A model generated the notes under the pieces. The model had not been told where the DNA came from and did no database searches. It saw nothing but the letters and a program-made list of their open reading frames with translations. A stretch of 64,000 nucleotides of DNA from Streptomyces atroolivaceus (GTDB lineage Bacteria > Actinomycetota > Actinomycetes > Streptomycetales > Streptomycetaceae). Location of the stretch: contig NZ_JNXG01000004.1 of assembly GCF_000717025.1 (NCBI RefSeq), positions 124,001 through 188,000 of the forward strand, read 5' to 3'. A program made the position numbers and the translations under genes. This document shows positions 41,735-49,652 of the stretch, piece after piece (the first letter of the stretch is position 1; every line of letters begins with the position of its first letter).

Positions 41735-43102
41735 TCAGGCGCCGCCTCCCAGCTCCTCGCGGATCGCCGAGACCACCCGGTTCGCCGTCCGGCGCACGGC
41801 CTCGGTCTCGGTGAGGAAGTGCCAGTAGTCGGGATGGCGCTCGTCGAGCCCGGCGATCGCCCGCTCCAGCCGCGCCACGGCGTCGTCCAGCGGCCGGGCG
41901 TGGCGAGGGTCGGGCGTGTGGCGCCCGGCCATGGCCAGGCGCTGGGCGTCCCGGATCGCGAACCGGGTGCGCTCGATCTCCGCCTGCGGGTTCTTGGCCA
42001 CCGCGTCGAGCCGCTGCAGCCGGTCCCCGGCGGCGGACACCGCCTCATCGGTCGTGTTGAGCAGCGCCCGGACCGTACTCAGCCGGGACGTGGCGTCGGC
42101 CCAGCGCTGCTCGGACCGCGCCTCGGCGGCCTCCGCCAGCTTCGCCTCGGCCTGCCGCACATTGACCGCCGCCTGCTCGGGAACCGGCTGCAGGTCCTGC
42201 CAGCAGGCAGCCGAGAAACGCCGCCGGAGCTCGCTGAGCACCGGCTCCACCTGCCCCGCGCGCGTCGTCAGCGCCTGGGCCCGGGTGCGGAGCGACACCA
42301 GCCTCCGGTCGATCTCGGCAGCCCGCTCAGGAAGCTGGTCCGCCTCCGCCCGGACCGCCTCGGCGTCCCTCAGCACACGATCGGCGCGCTGCAGCGTCTC
42401 GGCCACGCCGTGCTGCCCCGCGCCCTGATTCATCTTGGTCAGCTCGGGGGCTAGGGACGCGAGCCGAGCGGCGAGATCATCGGCCCGCAGCCCGGAGGCG
42501 CGTACCGCGTCCAGGGCGTTGCTCGCGGCCAGCAACGTCTGACGGGCCCGCTCCACAGCGGGTGCGAGCCGCGCGAGCTGGGTCTCCGCACTGCTCAGCA
42601 GCGTCCCGAGCCCCTGGGCGAACCGGTCGAGCTCACCCTTCACCCGTACGAGCTCGTCCTTGGCCCGGGTCAGCTGGGTCCGCGCACCGGCCGCCGCCGA
42701 GGGCTCCAGATCGTCCCGGTCGAGGTCATGGGCGTCGACCGCGGTGATGTACTCGTGGCTGACCTCGTCGATCCGCCGCCCCAGCGCCGCGAAGTCCTCC
42801 GCCACCTTGCGCGCACGGGGCGAACTGTCCACGGCGGTGATGGTCTCGATCGAGATCCGCAGATCGCGCTGAGCGGTGTCCAGCTCGTAGAAGGCCGCAG
42901 CAGCCGCGTCCTTCGCCGCCTGCGCGTCGGCCCGCTGATTCTCCCCGCGTCCTCCGAACCAGCGCCGCGTGCCCCCGCCGGCGAAGGCCCCCGGCAGCGC
43001 CGCGACGACCAGGGGGACCGGCAGCAGCATCAGCACCAGGACGTCCTTGACGGCGGAACCAACACTCGCTTTCGCCTGCGGCCGCGTGTGTGTCGCCGTC
43101 AC
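41735..43102 (-). CDS. Membrane-anchored coiled-coil protein
   Basis: 455 residues. One hydrophobic helix near residues 20-42 (VLVLMLLPVPLVVAALPGAF) is followed by about 400 residues of Ala/Arg/Glu-rich helix with heptad character, e.g. AAIETITAVDSSPRARKVAE-like and LERAIAGLDERHPDYWHFLT segments. No enzymatic motif. It looks like a long cytoplasmic or periplasmic coiled coil tethered to the membrane, as in spectrin-like or septation-linked proteins; I do not recognise the family. Lies between the DUF4383 and DUF4097 genes on the same strand. Confidence 0.75.
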   Translation of the reverse strand: MTATHTRPQAKASVGSAVKDVLVLMLLPVPLVVAALPGAFAGGGTRRWFGGRGENQRADAQAAKDAAAAAFYELDTAQRDLRISIETITAVDSSPRARKVAEDFAALGRRIDEVSHEYITAVDAHDLDRDDLEPSAAAGARTQLTRAKDELVRVKGELDRFAQGLGTLLSSAETQLARLAPAVERARQTLLAASNALDAVRASGLRADDLAARLASLAPELTKMNQGAGQHGVAETLQRADRVLRDAEAVRAEADQLPERAAEIDRRLVSLRTRAQALTTRAGQVEPVLSELRRRFSAACWQDLQPVPEQAAVNVRQAEAKLAEAAEARSEQRWADATSRLSTVRALLNTTDEAVSAAGDRLQRLDAVAKNPQAEIERTRFAIRDAQRLAMAGRHTPDPRHARPLDDAVARLERAIAGLDERHPDYWHFLTETEAVRRTANRVVSAIREELGGGA

Positions 43103-43172
43103 ATCCCTCTCCCGTGCCGATTCGCCCTGCCCGGTTCATTCTCGCACCAGTTAGGACGAACGCACGGGCCGG

Positions 43173-43946
43173 TTAGTTCGCGCTTCGGACGGTGACTTCG
43201 CCGTTGTCGCTGCGCGCCTTGACCACGTGCTCGCTGCTCTCGCTGCGCGGCACGTCGACGGAGACGTCACCGTTGTCGGCCTCGGCGGACACCGCGTACA
43301 CGCTCTTCCCGGCCGGCAGGTCGATGGAGATGCTCCCGTTGTCACTGACGGTGTCCACCAGATCCGGGACCCGGGTGAAACCGAGCTGGACCGACCCGTT
43401 GTCCGAGCGCGCGATCACGGAACTCCCCGACACCCGCTCGGCCTCGATCGAGCCGTTGTCGGCGCTCAGCTTCAGCGGCCCGGACGCGTCACGTACGGTG
43501 ACCCCGCCGTTGTCGGCGGAGATCGTGAGCGGCGCGGTGAAGCCTGCCGCGGTGACCTCCCCGTTGTCCCCCTGCACGGTCAGGGCCAGCCCGCGCGGAA
43601 CCTTCACCTCATGGTGCGCCTCACAGTTGCTGACCACCGCCCGGCACTTCACCTGGAGCCGCAGTTCGTCCCCCTCGAGCTTCCACACGGGGTCCGGCCC
43701 GCTGCCCAGCACGACCCACCCGTCGACCCGGCGGGTCACCTCGATCTGCTCCACGTCGGCCGGCACCAGATCCAGGGTCGAGTTCTCGGCGTCGATGGTC
43801 AGCGCCTTCCCACTGAAGGCGAACGACTTGTGCTCGGCAGCGGCGTCCTCCGCATCCGCACTGCCACAGCCACTGAGCGCGGCGACGAGAAGCACGGTCC
43901 CGGCGGTGGCCACGAGGGCGTCGGTACGTCGAGTACGGATGGTCAT
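43173..43946 (-). CDS. DUF4097-type beta-strand repeat lipoprotein
   Basis: 257 residues. Signal and lipobox: TGTVLLVAALSGCGS (Cys at about 27). The body is a beta-solenoid-like repeat of about 20 residues with DNG turns: GDNGEVTAAG, ADNGGVTVRD, ADNGSIEAER, SDNGSVQLGF, SDNGSISIDL, ADNGDVSVDV and SDNGEVTVRS. These are usual for DUF4097/adhesin-like proteins. Likely anchored outside the membrane; function unknown. Two cysteines (QVKCRAVVSNCEAHH) may form a disulfide. Stands upstream of the coiled-coil gene. Confidence 0.88.
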   Translation of the reverse strand: MTIRTRRTDALVATAGTVLLVAALSGCGSADAEDAAAEHKSFAFSGKALTIDAENSTLDLVPADVEQIEVTRRVDGWVVLGSGPDPVWKLEGDELRLQVKCRAVVSNCEAHHEVKVPRGLALTVQGDNGEVTAAGFTAPLTISADNGGVTVRDASGPLKLSADNGSIEAERVSGSSVIARSDNGSVQLGFTRVPDLVDTVSDNGSISIDLPAGKSVYAVSAEADNGDVSVDVPRSESSEHVVKARSDNGEVTVRSAN

Positions 43947-44151
43947 GATGTGGGGTCCCCCTGAGAGCGCTGCCGATGTGGCTCCACCGTATGTACGGGC
44001 CCACCCCGGGGACGATCCGGACGGCTACCGTCTCGGGGTGGGGATATCCCCCGTACCGTCCTCCCGGCCCGGGGGGACCGGCGGGGCAGACCTGAGGGGA
44101 ACCGGTTTGCCGCGGGGGGTCGTGGGCCATGTAACCTGTTGCCTCATCCAC

Positions 44152-44226
44152 GGGTGCGTAGCTCAGGGGTAGAGCGCTGCTCTTACAAAGCAGATGTCGG
44201 CGGTTCGAAACCGTCCGCGCCCACCA
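44152..44226 (+). tRNA. tRNA-Val (anticodon TAC), CCA encoded
   Basis: Acceptor arms GGGTGCG (44152-44158) and CGCGCCC pair with one G-T; D-arm GCTCAGGGGTAGAGC; anticodon stem CTGCT/AGCAG with loop CTTACAA, giving anticodon TAC; T-arm GGCGGTTCGAAACCGTC; discriminator A and CCA at 44223-44226. The 3' part from the anticodon loop to the end is duplicated at 58708, marking the integration site. Confidence 0.97.
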
Positions 44227-44227
44227 G
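44182..44227 (+). repeat. AICE attachment site, left end (in tRNA-Val)
   Basis: 46-bp sequence starting CTTACAAAGCAGATG and ending GCGCCCACCAG, identical at 58708-58753. Here it forms the 3' half of the tRNA gene, which remains complete. Confidence 0.97.
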
Positions 44228-44241
44228 CAGTAGGCACGACG

Positions 44242-44282
44242 AAGGCCCAGGTCACCGGTACAGAACCGGGAGCCTGGGCCTT
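44242..44282. terminator. Nested hairpin between tRNA and integrase
   Basis: AAGGCCCAGG / CCTGGGCCTT (44242-44251, 44273-44282) enclosing CCGGT / ACCGG. Serves tRNA on one strand and the integrase operon on the other. Confidence 0.8.
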
Positions 44283-44326
44283 GTTCGTTCCTCAACCGTG
44301 GAGGTGGAGGAGAGGCGTCGTGCCAG

Positions 44327-45463
44327 TCACGTGCCAGATGCGTCGTCGGGCTCCGCAGGCCGGACCTTTCTGATCTGCTCGTCGACGTGAGCGGCGATCG
44401 CGTGGTCACGGCCGTTCACCAGGTGCTGATAGATCAGCGCGGCACGCACCGAGGAGTGCCCCATCCGCTGCATCAGCTCGCGGGTAGTCGCACCGCCGGT
44501 CGCGGCGAGGGTGTTCCCGGTGTGGCGCAGATCGTGGAAGTGGACGTCTCCCAGACCGGTCGTCTCCAGGGCCCGGAGCCACAGGCGGCGGAAGTTGTTT
44601 CGTCGAAGCTGTCCGCCTCTCGCTCCCGTGAAGACGAGCCCAGTGCGCCCCGGCTCGGCGTAGGCCGCGAGGTGCGCAGCCAGGCTCTCCGTCAGCGAGG
44701 CCGGGAAGGCGACGGTACGCACACCGGCCGCGCTCTTGGGTGTCTTGACCAGGATGCCGTCCGTGCGAGTCTCGGCCAGGGCACGCCGTACGGCGACGGT
44801 CCGCCGCTCAAGGTCGATGTCATGGCGTTGGAGCGCGGCGAGCTCCCCGAAGCGGAGACCGGTGAAGGCCGCCAGGAGGATGAACACCCGGAAGCGCGCG
44901 GGCACGGCGTCGGCGAGCTGGAAGACCTCGGTGACATCGAGGAAAGGCCGCTCTGCTGTCTTGGCCGCCCCAGCGCCCTTGATACGGCAGGGGTTGCGCT
45001 GGATCACCTCGTCATCGACCGCCGTGTTCATAATGGCGCGGAGGATTTGATACGCCTTGGCTACCGTCGGCTCACCGACACCGGACTCCAGGAGGCCGGC
45101 GCGCCAACGGCGGATCTGCGGTGTGGTGATCTCGCTCAGGACCACATTCGCGAAGGTAGGCAGGACGTGGAGACGTAGGGCGCTGCCGTTGCGTTCGCGG
45201 GTGGTCGCCGCATAGTCGCGCTCCTTGAACCAGGCGTCGGCGTAGACCCCGAAGAGGACCTTGTCGTCCGGGTTCCTCCACCGTCCGTCGAGGATCTCCG
45301 CTTCCTTGCGGACGAGCCACCGATCAGCATCGGTCTGAGTGGGGAAGGTCTCCGGCGCCGAACGCATCAGACCATCCGGGCCGGGATACCGGGCCTGGTA
45401 GCGGCCGGACGGCAGCTTGCGGACCGAACCGAACCGGCGGCGTTTGCCTCTCTGGTTCGCCAT
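44327..45463 (-). CDS. int: Tyrosine site-specific integrase
   Basis: 378 residues. N-terminal arm-type/SAM-like DNA-binding part (residues 10-60 and 70-165), then catalytic domain with R204 in TGLRFGEL, K243 in VKTPKSAAG, H310 and R313 in FHDLRH, H336 in MGHSS and the nucleophile Y345 in ALIYQH, complete by my count. Drives integration at the tRNA-Val attachment site, with Xis for excision. Start overlaps the xis stop by one base. It lies beside the left repeat, usual for AICEs. Confidence 0.97.
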   Translation of the reverse strand: MANQRGKRRRFGSVRKLPSGRYQARYPGPDGLMRSAPETFPTQTDADRWLVRKEAEILDGRWRNPDDKVLFGVYADAWFKERDYAATTRERNGSALRLHVLPTFANVVLSEITTPQIRRWRAGLLESGVGEPTVAKAYQILRAIMNTAVDDEVIQRNPCRIKGAGAAKTAERPFLDVTEVFQLADAVPARFRVFILLAAFTGLRFGELAALQRHDIDLERRTVAVRRALAETRTDGILVKTPKSAAGVRTVAFPASLTESLAAHLAAYAEPGRTGLVFTGARGGQLRRNNFRRLWLRALETTGLGDVHFHDLRHTGNTLAATGGATTRELMQRMGHSSVRAALIYQHLVNGRDHAIAAHVDEQIRKVRPAEPDDASGT

Positions 45464-45675
45464 TAGGCCACCGCCCCGAAGCGCCGCCGGCTTGTGACGA
45501 TGGGCTGGACGGTGTTGGCCGAGATGAAGTCAACCAACGCGCTCTCAGGGATGCGGACGTGGCGCCCCACCTTCACGAACACGATCCGCCGTTCGGCGAT
45601 CAGACGGCGAGGGAAGCGAGCGGTTGTACCGAGGAGTTGCGCGGCCTCCTCGACCGTGAGCAGTCGGTCAGACAT
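45463..45675 (-). CDS. xis: Excisionase, MerR-like helix-turn-helix
   Basis: 70 residues: MSDRLLTVEEAAQLLGTTAR, then RLIAERRIVFVKVGRHVRIP, a MerR/excisionase-type winged HTH. Bends att DNA and directs the integrase to excision. GGAGAG at 8 bases before ATG 45675. The reading frame lies inside the 3' end of repSA for 76 bases (45600-45675), linking the two genes. Confidence 0.9.
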   Translation of the reverse strand: MSDRLLTVEEAAQLLGTTARFPRRLIAERRIVFVKVGRHVRIPESALVDFISANTVQPIVTSRRRFGAVA

Positions 45676-47054
45676 GCGGTCATCTCTCCTTCTAGGGCGA
45701 GGGCTTCGCGTGCGGTTTCTCGGTTGTGTTGCAGGTCTCTGGCGATCGAGGCGGCGAGGATGGATTCGCCGGGACTGTGGCCTTGTCCGGCGTACTGCCA
45801 GTCGGTGAGGACGAGGACGGTCGGGTCCTGGTCGGGGTCGGGCAGGCCGAGTTCTTCGCGCTGCTGGGCGGCGCGGTAGTCGGCTCGGATCTGGCGGAGT
45901 GTGCCGAGGGTGGTGGAGTAGCGGCGGGACTTGGAGGAGAAGTGGCCGCGGAAGCCGAGCATGTGAGCCCAAGCCCGTAGCCGCCGGTCGGGGTAGAGCG
46001 GGTCGAGGTCGAAGCAGGCTTCGATGAGTCGGCGCGGGTGGTCGGGTACGTCGAGGAGGACGAGGGCTTCGCGGTTGCCGATGCAGCGGTCGATGGTGCC
46101 GGTCGTTTCGGCGGCTTTGGTGGCGTATTTGGCGACGTAGGAGGCGACGGCCTGTTCGGTGATGTCGGTCCCGGCGTCGAAGGCGCGGATGGGGCGGATG
46201 TCGAGCTGGGTGCCCCAGCGAAGTGCGCGGGTTGGTTGGCCGGCGGCGGCTGGGACGGTGATGGTCGTGTACGAGTGCGCGGCGGCGGCGCGGATGGAGT
46301 CGTCGAGCAGCTGCACGGAGGCCCAGGCGGGTGGCGGGCTGTCGGGTCCGTCCGGGCCGTCGAGGCGTATGACGGCGTGGAAGTGCACGGCCCCGCGCTT
46401 TTGGAACTCGGCGACCTTCCCGTAGGAGACGCGTGCGGTTTCCTTGAGTTCGCGTTGGGTGAGGCCGGCGCGGGCGGCGATCTCGCGGCGGAGGCGGTTG
46501 GTGAAGCGTTGCCACAGGTTCCCGGCGTGGTTGTTGAAGAGGACGGCGCCCGCGTAGTCGTAGGTGTCGGGGTCGAGCGGGGTGCCGAGGGCATCGTCAT
46601 CGGCGGTGTGCTGGGCACCGCAGCGGCAGCGGCCGGTGTCGGGGCGGTTGTGGACCGGGCCAAAGGACGGGGCAGTGAGCGTGGCGAAGACGCGGGGATG
46701 GTCGCGGACGGTCGTGGGGACGTCCTTGTCCTGGTCGCCCGCGAGTCCGGCGCGGATCAGGTGGTAGGTGTCGGCGGAGTAGGTCCAGGCGCAGGCCGGG
46801 CAGCGGGAGGCGCGGCGGTTGCCGCAGGCGACGCGGAGCCGTCCGCCGGGCTCGGTGTCGGTGGAGTAGCGGTGCAGGGTCTGGCCGGTGGTCTTGTCCT
46901 TGGTGAGGGTCCAGCCGGAGAGGTGGATGGGGTTGGAGCAGCCGCCGGTGCGGCGGATCTGGTCCTGCCAGCGGTCGAAGCCGGTGGACCCGGCCACTCG
47001 CAGCAGGTCGCCGAGGGTGGCCGGGTCCAGACCCGTGAGGATGGTGTCCGTCAC
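45600..47054 (-). CDS. repSA: RepSA-like rolling-circle replication initiator
   Basis: 484 residues. N-terminal zinc-binding pattern (RVACGNRRASRCPACAWTYS). The HUH motif is GAVHFHAVIRLDG (H224 and H226) and motif 3 with candidate catalytic Tyr and Lys is ASYVAKYATKAAE near 305-320. Nicks the replication origin of the excised element and supports rolling-circle replication. Starts four bases inside the preceding small zinc gene's stop region (47051-47054). End overlaps xis. Confidence 0.93.
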   Translation of the reverse strand: MTDTILTGLDPATLGDLLRVAGSTGFDRWQDQIRRTGGCSNPIHLSGWTLTKDKTTGQTLHRYSTDTEPGGRLRVACGNRRASRCPACAWTYSADTYHLIRAGLAGDQDKDVPTTVRDHPRVFATLTAPSFGPVHNRPDTGRCRCGAQHTADDDALGTPLDPDTYDYAGAVLFNNHAGNLWQRFTNRLRREIAARAGLTQRELKETARVSYGKVAEFQKRGAVHFHAVIRLDGPDGPDSPPPAWASVQLLDDSIRAAAAHSYTTITVPAAAGQPTRALRWGTQLDIRPIRAFDAGTDITEQAVASYVAKYATKAAETTGTIDRCIGNREALVLLDVPDHPRRLIEACFDLDPLYPDRRLRAWAHMLGFRGHFSSKSRRYSTTLGTLRQIRADYRAAQQREELGLPDPDQDPTVLVLTDWQYAGQGHSPGESILAASIARDLQHNRETAREALALEGEMTACLTDCSRSRRPRNSSVQPLASLAV

Positions 47055-47245
47055 GCGTGCTCCCGCTGGACGGCCGGAGCCGGGACCGTGGTGCGGGTCG
47101 TGCCGGTGCCCTGGCAGGGGCGGCAGGTGATCGTGAGGGTGGCGCGGGTGCCGTCGTCGAGGAGGGTGCCGGTGTCGATGGCGACGGCGGGGAAGCCGTC
47201 GCAGTCCGGGCAGATACGCGTCGGGGGAGGGGTGTGCTGGGCCAT
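47051..47245 (-). CDS. Small zinc-finger-like AICE protein
   Basis: 64 residues with two CxxC pairs: ICPDCDGF near residue 12 and TCRPCQGTG near residue 41, with Pro/Thr flanks. A zinc ribbon-like fold is likely. Small proteins of this kind are regularly coded just upstream of repSA in AICEs; role unknown. ATG 47245; stop overlaps the repSA ATG by four bases. Confidence 0.75.
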   Translation of the reverse strand: MAQHTPPPTRICPDCDGFPAVAIDTGTLLDDGTRATLTITCRPCQGTGTTRTTVPAPAVQREHA

Positions 47246-47260
47246 GATGGTGGTCCTTTC

Positions 47261-47338
47261 GATTGCGGTTGGAAGGGGCCGGACCGTCCGGGCGGCGGCG
47301 ATGCTTGGCGGCTTGTGCGCCGTCCGGAGGCCGGTCAG
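47261..47338. repeat. Intergenic direct repeat, copy 1
   Basis: Starts GATTGCGGTTGGAAGG and shares with copy 2 (47910-47993) the block GGCGATGCTTGGCGGCTTGT and the end GGAGGCCGGTCAG. Lies between the GGDEF stop and the zinc gene start. Internal CCGTCCGG segments occur at both sides of the block. Confidence 0.85.
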
Positions 47339-47348
47339 AGCGCTGAGA

Positions 47349-47900
47349 TCAGCGGTTGAGCGTGCGGGGGCCGCGTCGGCCGGACGTTCCCTTGGCCGCG
47401 TACATCGCGCTGTCGGCGGTGGCGAGCGCGTCGGAGAGGCTGCGGACCGCCAGGTCTTTCACGTGGCAGGAGCCGACAGACACGGAGACCGGGAGCCGGT
47501 GTCCGGCGTAGGCCACGGGCTGGTTCAGGGCGCGGTGGAGGCTTTCGAGGTCGGGGGCCTGGCGGGCGATGGCGACGAATTCGTCTCCGCCGAGGCGTCC
47601 GGCGATGCCGTTGCGGCCGCACCAGGTGGCGAGGCGTTCGGCGGTGACGACCAGGGCGAAGTCCCCGGCGGCGTGGCCGTGGGAGTCGTTGAGGTTTTTG
47701 AAGTCGTCGAGGTCGAGCAGCAGGACCATGGCGTCCTGGTGCCGGCGGATGATGCGCTCGGCGAGGGCGGTCCATCCGGCGCGGGTGCGCAGGCCGGTGA
47801 GCGGGTCCCGGCGGGCGGTGGCGAGCCGGTGGGTGAGCAGGGCGGTGTGGGAGGCCCAGCCGATGAGCGGTAAGGCGAGAGCGAGCGCTTGGGTGTCCAC
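47349..47900 (-). CDS. GGDEF-domain protein (possible diguanylate cyclase)
   Basis: 183 residues. A short hydrophobic N-terminus (LALALPLIGWASHTALL) may be one membrane helix. The GGDEF domain is nearly complete: DPLTGLRTRAGW, LLLDLDDFKNLNDSHGHAAG, GRLGGDEFVAIAR (GGDEF at about 104-108) and ADSAMYAAKG. The usual inhibitory RxxD site five residues upstream is absent (GRNGIAGRL). Predicted to make cyclic di-GMP, which controls Streptomyces development, if active. GTG at 47900 with AAGGAG. Located between repSA-side genes and SpdD-like gene in the transfer operon; why is unknown. Confidence 0.85.
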   Translation of the reverse strand: MDTQALALALPLIGWASHTALLTHRLATARRDPLTGLRTRAGWTALAERIIRRHQDAMVLLLDLDDFKNLNDSHGHAAGDFALVVTAERLATWCGRNGIAGRLGGDEFVAIARQAPDLESLHRALNQPVAYAGHRLPVSVSVGSCHVKDLAVRSLSDALATADSAMYAAKGTSGRRGPRTLNR

Positions 47901-47909
47901 GGTTCTCCT

Positions 47910-47993
47910 TCGATGCGGTTGGAAGGGAGTTCGTGGGCCGTCCGGGCAGTGGCGATGCTTGGCGGCTTGTGGCACCGCCCGGAGGCCGGTCAG
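47910..47993. repeat. Intergenic direct repeat, copy 2
   Basis: Partner of 47261-47338, about 80% identical by eye, between the SpdD-like stop and the GGDEF start. The two copies bracket the GGDEF gene exactly. Confidence 0.85.
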
Positions 47994-48301
47994 CGGTGCT
48001 GGTTGTCGGAGGCGATGAGCGAGCGGATGACCAGGGCGCAGATGGCGACGGATGCGCCGGTGATGGCGACCGCGAGGAGCATCGAGACCAGGACCGCGCC
48101 GACGACCAGGACGACAGCCGCCCCACCACCCACGAGCGCGAGGGCGGAGCCGGGCGTGAGCTGGACGGTGGGCCGGGCCGCAGGGGTCGAGGCGACCAGC
48201 GGTGTGGGGCTCTGCTGGACCACGGTGGTCGGCTCGACGACGGCCGGCGGGGTGATGAAGCCGGTGGGCTGCGGCATGGTCGGGACCTTGGGCTTGAACA
48301 T
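47990..48301 (-). CDS. SpdD-like mobile element spread protein
   Basis: 103 residues. Pro/Thr-rich start (MFKPKVPTMPQPTGFITPPA) and a strongly hydrophobic C-terminal half (GSALALVGGGAAVVLVVGAV, LLAVAITGASVAICALVIR) with two membrane helices. This matches SpdD-type proteins that help plasmid spread within mycelium. ATG at 48301 with AAGGAGAC. Only a small overlap with the 3' repeat. Part of the leftward transfer operon. Confidence 0.8.
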   Translation of the reverse strand: MFKPKVPTMPQPTGFITPPAVVEPTTVVQQSPTPLVASTPAARPTVQLTPGSALALVGGGAAVVLVVGAVLVSMLLAVAITGASVAICALVIRSLIASDNQHR

Positions 48302-48324
48302 GGTGGGTCTCCTTTCGAGGGCGG

Positions 48325-48480
48325 TTACTTGGTGACGCTGTCGATGGCGGGGGCCAGGAAGCTGTCCGCGAGGAGGTAGCCGCCCAGGAGCAGGACGGCG
48401 ACCAGCCACAGCGGCGGGCGGATGAGCTTGATGCCGAGAGCGCCGACGACGATCAGGGCGAGCCAGAGCGGGACGTCCAT
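48325..48480 (-). CDS. Small hydrophobic AICE protein
   Basis: 51 residues: MDVPLWLALIVVGALGIKLI then RPPLWLVAVLLLGGYLLADS and a polar end DSVTK. Two membrane helices. ATG at 48480 has AGGAGACC. Recurs between spdD-like and transfer genes in pSAM2-type elements as I remember; probably a membrane spread factor. Confidence 0.75.
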   Translation of the reverse strand: MDVPLWLALIVVGALGIKLIRPPLWLVAVLLLGGYLLADSFLAPAIDSVTK

Positions 48481-48492
48481 GGGGTCGGTCTC

Positions 48493-48684
48493 CTATCGGG
48501 CGGTGCAGCGGTGGGTGCGGGCGGCGAGCTGGGCGGCACTCTGGCTGGAGTAGTCGGCGGACCAGCCGCACCGGTCAGCGCTGCAGACGGCGGCGTGTTT
48601 GGTGCGGCCGTGGCGGTCGCGATGGGTGCCGATCTGCACCGGGCCGATCCGCATCACGGAGTGGAAGTGGTCACGAACGGGCAT
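48493..48684 (-). CDS. Small mobile-element transfer protein
   Basis: 63 residues, basic, with two cysteine pairs (VCSADRCGW and HRCTAR) and the start MPVRDHFHSVMRIGPVQIGT. Likely binds metal or nucleic acid. Commonly annotated 'mobile element transfer protein' in AICE operons. ATG at 48684 with GGGAGATCC upstream. Confidence 0.75.
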   Translation of the reverse strand: MPVRDHFHSVMRIGPVQIGTHRDRHGRTKHAAVCSADRCGWSADYSSQSAAQLAARTHRCTAR

Positions 48685-48705
48685 GGCGGTGGATCTCCCT
48701 TTTGA

Positions 48706-49383
48706 TCAGACGAGTTGGGCGGCGATGGTCTCGGCAAGCTGGGACGGGACGCCGAGGCGGGCGCGCAGGGTTTCGGTGTCGATCCGGGCGCCGGTGCGGG
48801 CGTGGTGGTCGTCGGCGAGCTTGCGGGCGTGGTCGACCAGCGCAGCCGGGACCGGCGGACCAGCCGGGGCGGTGGGAGCGGGGGCGAGTTCCGGGATGTC
48901 CTCGGCAGCCGCGGCGATGGGCTCCGGTCGGGGATCGGGGGTGGTCTCTCGCTCGACTTCCGGAGTGGGCTCCGGGGCTGCGGGTGCCGGCGGAACCGGC
49001 TCGAGCTCCGGCTCCTGGGCGGCGTGGGAGTGGGCGAGGAGGGTGCCGCCGAGGAAGGCGAGGGCGGGCCAGCCCGCGATGCCGAACCGCAGCCAGGCCG
49101 GCGGGTGCGCGAGGTCGAGGAACCCGGCGGTCGCGACGTTGGCACCCAGCGAGGCGAACAGCGCGATCAGGAACCAGCACCAGGCCAGCCGGGACGGGCC
49201 CTCACTGCGCAGGCGACGCCAGGCAGCAACCAGGAGCAGATCAACGCTGATCGGGTAGGCCCAGGCCTTCCATCCGTCCTGGCCAGCGGCGGCGGCAAGG
49301 TCGTGGAGGTGGGCGAAGGACAGGGCACCGGCGATGACGGCCTGGACCAGCACGGCATCCACCCGGAACGCGGGCCGGGCCAT
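48706..49383 (-). CDS. DUF2637 (SpdB-like) membrane protein
   Basis: 225 residues. Four membrane helices in the first 110 residues (AVIAGALSFAHLHDLAAAAG, YPISVDLLLVAAWRR, AWCWFLIALFASLGANVA, FGIAGWPALAFLGGTLLAHS), matching DUF2637. A Pro/Glu-rich linker at 115-170 and an HTH-like cytoplasmic end (ARLGVPSQLAETIAAQLV) follow. DUF2637 proteins support conjugative spread in AICEs and plasmids. Overlaps the preceding gene's stop by one base. Confidence 0.87.
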   Translation of the reverse strand: MARPAFRVDAVLVQAVIAGALSFAHLHDLAAAAGQDGWKAWAYPISVDLLLVAAWRRLRSEGPSRLAWCWFLIALFASLGANVATAGFLDLAHPPAWLRFGIAGWPALAFLGGTLLAHSHAAQEPELEPVPPAPAAPEPTPEVERETTPDPRPEPIAAAAEDIPELAPAPTAPAGPPVPAALVDHARKLADDHHARTGARIDTETLRARLGVPSQLAETIAAQLV

Positions 49384-49568
49384 CAGATGCCGCCGATGGG
49401 GTCGTAGCCGGGCGGGAACATGCCCGGCGGCGGCTCCGGGAGCGATACGGCCAGGGACGGGCCGATGGTGTCGATGAAGTCGTTGTCGGCGCCGGGGATC
49501 TCGGCGTACAGGGCCAGGGCGCCGAGCATCAGGACGGTGCGGTGGAAGTCCTCGATGTGCTCACACAT
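49383..49568 (-). CDS. Small acidic AICE protein
   Basis: 61 residues beginning MCEHIEDFHRTVLMLGALAL, acidic and Pro-rich at the end (PEPPPGMFPPGYDPIGG). No family recognised. Positioned between the transfer ATPase and DUF2637 genes. ATG at 49568 is preceded by GGGAGAG-type sequence. Confidence 0.6.
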   Translation of the reverse strand: MCEHIEDFHRTVLMLGALALYAEIPGADNDFIDTIGPSLAVSLPEPPPGMFPPGYDPIGGI

Positions 49569-49652
49569 GGGAGTCGCTCTCCCTTCCTTGAGGCATGGAG
49601 CGGGTAGGGACCTGGCGCGATGCGGTCACGCCGACCGGTGGTGCGGGAGGAG

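Noticed and set aside
46038..47873. 611-codon plus-strand frame opposite repSA and the GGDEF gene
   Set aside because: Gly/Val-rich shadow; the minus strand has HUH, GGDEF and zinc motifs.
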